Shown: positions 59,066 to 64,000 of the stretch, in pieces | Layout of the letters: every line of letters starts with the position of its first letter | Numbering within the stretch: the stretch's first letter is position 1 | NCBI RefSeq assembly: GCF_014207435.1 | Contig: NZ_JACHGH010000009.1 | Coordinates: 17,406 to 81,405 of the forward strand | Direction of reading: 5' to 3' | DNA length: 64,000 nt | DNA from: Salirhabdus euzebyi | GTDB taxonomy: Bacteria; Bacillota; Bacilli; Bacillales; Alkalibacillaceae | Notes under the pieces: generated by a model | Databases searched by the model: none | What the model saw: only the letters and a program-made list of their open reading frames with translations | Told to the model about the DNA's origin: nothing | Position numbers and translations under genes: made by a program

Positions 59066-60904
59066 ATGGAAAAAAAGGTTAAATTTTTTCAGTCCATTCG
59101 TTTAAAGATAATTCTTATTTATATTTTACTGCTCCTTATTGCTATTCAAGTAATAGGGGCTTATTTTGCGAACAATTTAGAGACGAAGCTTAGAGAAAAC
59201 TTTATCGAGTCTATTAACGACCGTGTAGAGCTTTTAACCTATCAATTACAACAAACTTTTACTAAAACAAGAACAGAAGAAGATAGATCTCTTCAACATG
59301 ATATTCAATCCGTACTAGCTGATTATGATATAGACGATATAACAGAGCTTCAAGTAATAGATGCTCAAGGCCGAATTATTGGAACGACCAACCAATTTAA
59401 CAAAGAAGTTGTTGGAAAATTAACGAACAGACCAGAAATAGAAAGAATGCTTATTTTTGGAACAGAATATAAGCCTGCAATTGTTTATAACCCTCGAATC
59501 GGACATCGAACACTTGTTAAAATGGTACCCATCTTTGTTAATCAGAAGAAAGAAGTTGTAGGTGCTATTTATCTGGAAGCTAGTATAGAAGGTGTTTATG
59601 ACCAATTAGAGGAAATCAGTTCTATCTTTTTAAATGGAACACTCCTAGCTATATCTATTTCAGCCTTACTTGGAATCTTAGTTGCTCGCACAATAACCAA
59701 GCCTATATCCGCGATGCGTAAACAAGCACATGTCATGGCGGGGGGAGATTTCTCCAAAAAAGTAGACGTATATGGAATGGATGAAATAGGACAGCTTGCC
59801 ATGTCATTTAACCATTTAAATGACAAGTTAAAGCAGTCGTACGCTACAACAGAGGGTGAAAGAAGAAAGCTTACTTCTGTATTATCAAATATGAACGATG
59901 GCGTAATTGCAACTGATCACAATGGATCTATAATTTTGATGAATGATCCAGCAAAGAAAATAATAGGTAAAACATTTGAACAAATAAAAGGAAAGTCTTT
60001 GCTAGAGCTACTAGGAATAACGGATCAAATAGAAACAATTGAGGACGTTCCTCAAACGGGTTCCATCATTATTGATTATAGTGATGAAGAACAGCATTTG
60101 TTAGTGAAAGCTAGCTTTTCTGTCATTCAGGATGAAAATGAAATGATGAATGGATTCATAACTGTTCTAAGTGATGTAACCGAGGAAGAAAAAATAGAAC
60201 GGGAACGAAGAGAATTTGTTGCAAACGTTTCTCATGAATTAAGAACGCCATTAACGTCAATGAGAAGTTATTTAGAAGCTTTAGCTGATGGAGAGACATG
60301 GAAGGATCCTGAAATAGCTCCGAAGTTTCTAGCTGTTACCCAAACGGAAACGGAGCGGATGATTCGTCTCGTAAACGATCTGTTACAGCTATCTAAAATG
60401 GATAATAAAGATTACTATTTGCACAAAGAAAAGGTAGACTTCACTAAGTTCTTCCACCATGTTATTGATCGATTTGAGATGAATAAATATGAACATTTAC
60501 AATTCAAACGAGATTTATTAGCGCAAACTTTGTGGGTGTGGATTGATAAAGACAAAATTATACAAGTATTAGATAACGTTATTTCTAATGCTGTTAAGTA
60601 TTCCCCTGAAGGTGGAGTTATTAAGCTTGGGACAAAAGTTAAAAACAAAATGCTTCTTATTACCGTTTCAGACCAAGGAGTAGGAATTCCTATTGATCAA
60701 ATAGATAAAATATTTAACCGTTTTTACCGTGTGGACAAGGCACGTTCTCGCAAACTTGGTGGAACAGGTTTAGGTCTAGCCATAGCGAAGGAAATGATTG
60801 AAGCTCATAATGGAGAAATATGGGCGGAAAGTGAAGAAGGAAAAGGTACAACTATATTTCTAACTCTTCCATTGATGCACAAAAAGCGGGGTGATGTTTC
60901 ATGA
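59066..60904 (+). CDS. walK: Sensor histidine kinase WalK
   Basis: The membrane sensor paired with WalR. The 612-residue protein has membrane segments near 14-33 and 182-203, an extracellular PAS-like domain between them, then HAMP (about 204-256) and a PAS domain (about 265-370). HisKA has its phospho-His in NVSHELRTPLTS near residue 389, and the ATPase domain has NVISNAVKYSPEGG, DQGVGIP and GGTGLGLAI. ATG follows CAGGAG. It overlaps walH by four bases. Confidence 0.97.
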   Translation: MEKKVKFFQSIRLKIILIYILLLLIAIQVIGAYFANNLETKLRENFIESINDRVELLTYQLQQTFTKTRTEEDRSLQHDIQSVLADYDIDDITELQVIDAQGRIIGTTNQFNKEVVGKLTNRPEIERMLIFGTEYKPAIVYNPRIGHRTLVKMVPIFVNQKKEVVGAIYLEASIEGVYDQLEEISSIFLNGTLLAISISALLGILVARTITKPISAMRKQAHVMAGGDFSKKVDVYGMDEIGQLAMSFNHLNDKLKQSYATTEGERRKLTSVLSNMNDGVIATDHNGSIILMNDPAKKIIGKTFEQIKGKSLLELLGITDQIETIEDVPQTGSIIIDYSDEEQHLLVKASFSVIQDENEMMNGFITVLSDVTEEEKIERERREFVANVSHELRTPLTSMRSYLEALADGETWKDPEIAPKFLAVTQTETERMIRLVNDLLQLSKMDNKDYYLHKEKVDFTKFFHHVIDRFEMNKYEHLQFKRDLLAQTLWVWIDKDKIIQVLDNVISNAVKYSPEGGVIKLGTKVKNKMLLITVSDQGVGIPIDQIDKIFNRFYRVDKARSRKLGGTGLGLAIAKEMIEAHNGEIWAESEEGKGTTIFLTLPLMHKKRGDVS

Positions 60905-62175
60905 ATTTAGAAACTATTAAAACGGCTGTACTAGTCATTTTAGTTTCGATCAGCCTAATTTTAACAATTGGTGTATGGAACTTCTCATCCCAGTATGATG
61001 AGTTGGAAAATTCAACGGTTTTACGTGAAACATCCATTAATGGAGAAAAGCAAAGTGCAAAAGATATTATAAAACCGACAAACATCGTCTTTCATAATAA
61101 CGGAGCACATTATGGTTTAAAGGAAAAGGAAACGGAAAGCAGCTTATATAAAGAAATGCAGCAATGGTCGATTAGGCAGTTCGGTAATTTACAACAACAG
61201 AGCATCGAAATTGATGAACCAAGTGTAGAAGTGATATTTCCTGTAGAATTGCCTTATGAAGTCTTACCACTTTTGTTTGATATAGACGAAAATATAGTTT
61301 TTCCGGACAGTAGTTTTAATCGGATTCAATTTCAACTAAGGTCTGAGACGCAGGGGTTAGATGTACTGTTCTTATCCACAGTACATGATCAAACATTAGG
61401 TGCGGATATTCAAGAAACAAATGCATACCAGAAACTATCTGCTTTTATTGAGGGCGGCAGTTTAAATTCTCTCATATCGTTTTCCTTAAGTAATGGAAAT
61501 ACAGTTTATTTACCTGAAGAAGAAGTTACGCTTCAAAACCGAACGTTTACAACGAATACTATATCCGACTGGCCACTAATTAATAATCTTTTCCGTGATC
61601 CAACAGCAGTAAAAAACATTGGCTACTATACAGACGGAAGTAGAAAACTGGAAACATCTATTTTAGCGAATCAAAAGTATATGGAATTTGTTAATCCCAT
61701 TTCTACTGAAAATAAGCAATTTGAAAGGGAAGAGCTGTTATCCAAAAGTATTTCTTTCGTTAACAATCATGATGGCTGGACAGATGAATTTATGCTATTG
61801 GATATAGATACGATCAATGCAGTGGTTCATTATCAATGGGTTGTAAAAGGATATCCTGTGATGGGGAAGCTTGGCACAATGGAGCAGATCTGGCAAAATC
61901 AAGAGTTAACAAATTATAATAGACCATTAGTTGAGCTCTCGCACTCTTTTCCTGATTATGAAAAACCAAAATTAATGTCAGGTTCTACATTGATAACCTT
62001 TATTGAACAAAACTCTTTGAAGTATCCTTTGAATTCAATTGAAGATATACGCATTGGCTATAAGATTGTTCAAGAAGAAACGCCAGACATTATTTCTTTA
62101 CAGCCAAATTGGTATATGAAAGTTTCTGGTAAATGGATTTTAATAGAAAATCCTAGTGAGCAAGGAGGCGTATAA
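60901..62175 (+). CDS. walH: WalK regulator WalH (YycH)
   Basis: A 424-residue protein anchored by one N-terminal membrane segment (about 8-27, TAVLVILVSISLILTIGVWN), the rest being extracytoplasmic. It matches YycH, which with WalI holds WalK activity down through contacts in the membrane. It lies between walK and walI, overlapping the first. Sequence conservation in this family is low; position and topology carry much of the assignment. Confidence 0.92.
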   Translation: MNLETIKTAVLVILVSISLILTIGVWNFSSQYDELENSTVLRETSINGEKQSAKDIIKPTNIVFHNNGAHYGLKEKETESSLYKEMQQWSIRQFGNLQQQSIEIDEPSVEVIFPVELPYEVLPLLFDIDENIVFPDSSFNRIQFQLRSETQGLDVLFLSTVHDQTLGADIQETNAYQKLSAFIEGGSLNSLISFSLSNGNTVYLPEEEVTLQNRTFTTNTISDWPLINNLFRDPTAVKNIGYYTDGSRKLETSILANQKYMEFVNPISTENKQFEREELLSKSISFVNNHDGWTDEFMLLDIDTINAVVHYQWVVKGYPVMGKLGTMEQIWQNQELTNYNRPLVELSHSFPDYEKPKLMSGSTLITFIEQNSLKYPLNSIEDIRIGYKIVQEETPDIISLQPNWYMKVSGKWILIENPSEQGGV

Positions 62176-62176
62176 A

Positions 62177-63022
62177 TTGCAATGGGGACAAATTAAAACA
62201 ATATTCATTATATGCTTCCTGATCCTAGACATTTATTTAATAACGCAAGTGTTAGCAAAAGAAAGTGAACCAGGAGAACTTTTTAATCCGGAGACCACTT
62301 CTATTAGAGAAGAGCTAGAAGAAAAGAACATTAATATAGAAAATATTCCTGAATCCTCTAAGAAGGCAACTTATATTTCTGCTAGTTGGCATTCTTTTAC
62401 AGAGGAGGAATTACAAACAATAAAAAATCAAACTGTGATGAATGCTGGGGATATGATTATAGCGGACTTTAATGAACCTATAGTCTTAAGTGAGGACATA
62501 ACTGTAGAAGAAGTTACGAGAAAGGTAACAGAAAATATTTTATACAGTGATAAATATGTTTTCTGGGGCTGGGACGAGGAAAAAAACATCATGTTATTTT
62601 TCCAGCAGCATAACGGCCAACCAATTTACTATAACAAGGGCGGAATGCTTTATATTCAACTAAATGAAGAAAATGAAATGGTTTCTTATGGACAAACCAT
62701 GCTAGAAGAGATCACCCTTCAAAGTGAAGAAACAGATGTTAGTAAACCTATTGAAGCGGTAGAAGTTTTGTTAGAAAATAACAAGATTTTTTCTGGGGAC
62801 CACATTTCCAGTATGGAGTTAGGATATCATACATTTTTCCCGTTCGATAATGGGGTACAAGTATTCGTTCCAACCTGGAAAGTGATTGTAAATAATAATC
62901 AAACCCATTTTATTAATGCGATGGAAGGTCAGATTATTTCAAAAGATGAAGATGAATTTATTACTGAAATACAGCAAAGTATCGAGAAAGTCAGAAGCAC
63001 TATTGGGAGTGAGGAGTCGTGA
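62177..63022 (+). CDS. walI: WalK regulator WalI (YycI)
   Basis: A 281-residue protein with a single N-terminal membrane segment (about 6-25, [20 protein letters not shown]) and an extracytoplasmic beta-rich domain of YycI type. I start at TTG 62177, seven bases after AAGGAGGC; the longer frame to 62156 would lie inside walH and hide that site. It overlaps walJ by four bases. It works with WalH to restrain WalK. Confidence 0.92.
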   Translation: MQWGQIKTIFIICFLILDIYLITQVLAKESEPGELFNPETTSIREELEEKNINIENIPESSKKATYISASWHSFTEEELQTIKNQTVMNAGDMIIADFNEPIVLSEDITVEEVTRKVTENILYSDKYVFWGWDEEKNIMLFFQQHNGQPIYYNKGGMLYIQLNEENEMVSYGQTMLEEITLQSEETDVSKPIEAVEVLLENNKIFSGDHISSMELGYHTFFPFDNGVQVFVPTWKVIVNNNQTHFINAMEGQIISKDEDEFITEIQQSIEKVRSTIGSEES

Positions 63023-63816
63023 CATTACATTTTAGTGTCTTAGCATCAGGAAGTAGTGGAAATGCCTTTTATATCGGTACAGATAAACAGAAGTTACTTG
63101 TAGATGCAGGACTAAGTGGTAAACAGTTAGAGAAATTGTTTTATGAAGTAAATATAGAGCCAAGTGCATTGGATGGGATATTAGTAACCCATGAACATAG
63201 CGATCATGTAAAGGGATTAGGTATCTTAGCAAGAAGATACAACCTACCTATATACGCGAATGAGAAAACATGGGAAGCGATGCAGAAAAATATTGGGGAA
63301 ATAAAGCTCGACCAAAAATTTATTTTTCAGATGGAAACAACGAAAACGTTTGGTGATATGGAAGTAGAATCATTTGGTGTTTCTCATGACGCTGCGGAAC
63401 CTATGTTTTACGTGTTTCATCATGCAGGGAAAAAAGTTGCACTCGTTACGGATACGGGTTATGTATCGGAGCGAATTAAAAAAACAGTTGAAAACGCAGA
63501 CGCTTATATATTTGAAGCGAACCATGATATTGAGATGCTCCGAATGGGGAGATATCCTTGGAACGTAAAAAGGCGTATTTTGGGTGATTTAGGCCATGTG
63601 TCCAATGAAGATAGTGCTATTGCATTAACAGATATAATTGGAAACCAAACAAAAAGAATTTATTTGGCACATTTAAGCAAAGATAACAACATGAAAGAGC
63701 TAGCACGTATGTCAGTTACACAAATATTGGATGAACGAGGTTTTCATATGGATAAGAATATCGAAATCCATGATACAGACCCATCCATGCCAACACCAAT
63801 TTATAAAGTTAGTTAG
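63019..63816 (+). CDS. walJ: Metallo-beta-lactamase-fold hydrolase WalJ (YycJ)
   Basis: A 265-residue MBL-fold protein with SGSSGN near 10-14 and the metal motif THEHSDH at 57-63 (His58, His60, Asp62, His63). Further ligands come from the SHDAAEP region, a DTGYVS segment and HLSKDN. YycJ-type proteins are 5'-exonucleases linked to mismatch repair and cell-wall division coordination in Bacilli; the exact role here is inferred. The start is GTG 63019, overlapping walI. Confidence 0.93.
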   Translation: MTLHFSVLASGSSGNAFYIGTDKQKLLVDAGLSGKQLEKLFYEVNIEPSALDGILVTHEHSDHVKGLGILARRYNLPIYANEKTWEAMQKNIGEIKLDQKFIFQMETTKTFGDMEVESFGVSHDAAEPMFYVFHHAGKKVALVTDTGYVSERIKKTVENADAYIFEANHDIEMLRMGRYPWNVKRRILGDLGHVSNEDSAIALTDIIGNQTKRIYLAHLSKDNNMKELARMSVTQILDERGFHMDKNIEIHDTDPSMPTPIYKVS

Positions 63817-63919
63817 GTTTATTATTTTGTAAACTGTATAAAATAATTATGTTTAAAGTAATGATTCTCTCATCCTTTATCTTTTGGAAATCTAGGTTGA
63901 AAGGCCAGGTGAAAAAACT

Positions 63920-64000
63920 ATGGGCTACTATGATGACCATATGCAACCTCAAGCAAACCCCAAAAAGAGAAGTTGGTTTTTGCCCACGGCTGTTGGCGTT
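63920..64000 (+). CDS. HtrA-like serine protease, 5' end only
   Basis: Only the first 27 codons are present: ATG 63920 after AGGTGA, reading MGYYDDHMQPQANPKKRSWF and then the start of a hydrophobic segment (LPTAVGV). A short charged cytoplasmic tail followed by a membrane anchor is the N-terminus expected of membrane HtrA/HtrC (YycK, YyxA) proteases, which follow walJ in Bacillus. The catalytic domain lies outside the window, so the call rests on position and topology. Confidence 0.7.
   Translation, partial: MGYYDDHMQPQANPKKRSWFLPTAVGV

Overview
The window is about 64 kb of a low-G+C Firmicute chromosome centred on the replication origin. Gene order and protein sequences fit a Bacillaceae member. 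My best guess is the Oceanobacillus/Virgibacillus/Gracilibacillus neighbourhood, but the genus is inferred and not proven. The dnaA-dnaN-yaaA-recF-remB-gyrB-gyrA block runs leftward from the origin. The rpmH-rnpA-yidC-jag-mnmE-mnmG-rsmG-noc-soj-spo0J block runs rightward. DnaA boxes cluster at about 32.7-33.06 kb, with a second cluster between dnaA and dnaN.

Region 1 (1-10.43 kb) is accessory DNA. It ends at a tyrosine recombinase gene next to the 3' end of a tRNA-Arg(CCT), the usual layout of an integrated island whose other end lies outside the window. It holds a 97-bp tandem repeat, an orphan MazF-like toxin, decayed gene remnants, several very small genes and a winged-helix Rep-like protein. 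It also holds a complete type II restriction-modification pair resembling the HaeIII (GGCC) family. Two features here look new. One is a roughly 1.05-kb highly structured, apparently non-coding RNA on the minus strand (about 2972-4023), followed by an unrecognised basic 227-residue protein. Hairpins at the two ends of this RNA carry perfectly complementary six-base loops. The other is a compact locus (about 5.80-6.37 kb) of two convergent RNAs sharing a bidirectional terminator and containing dispersed direct repeats. That is the architecture of Fst/par type I toxin-antitoxin systems.

Region 2 (10.4-23.1 kb) is mostly minus-strand housekeeping: proC with a proline T-box, serS with a serine T-box, pdxS-pdxT (PLP synthase), dacA (PBP5) and guaB. 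The plus-strand genes here are dgk-dck and yaaC. A degenerate HD-GYP protein sits next to gyrA, and there is no rRNA operon between gyrA and guaB/yaaC, unlike Bacillus subtilis.

Region 3 (23.2-33.4 kb) is the replication initiation and gyrase block. A 119-bp structured tandem repeat lies between gyrB and gyrA.

Region 4 (33.3-64 kb, mostly plus strand) carries RNase P protein, the YidC-Jag insertion pair, tRNA U34 modification (mnmE-mnmG), rsmG and the chromosome organisation genes noc-soj-spo0J bracketed by two parS sites. Next come membrane and sporulation genes, ychF and the rpsF-ssb-rpsR operon. These are followed by yybS-gdpP-rplI-dnaC, purA with PurBox-like sites, and a Glu-Asp-Phe tRNA cluster containing a truncated tRNA copy. 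A LysM/M23 cell-wall hydrolase follows, with a WalR-type box upstream. Last is the walRKHIJ operon, with the start of an htrA-like gene cut by the window end.
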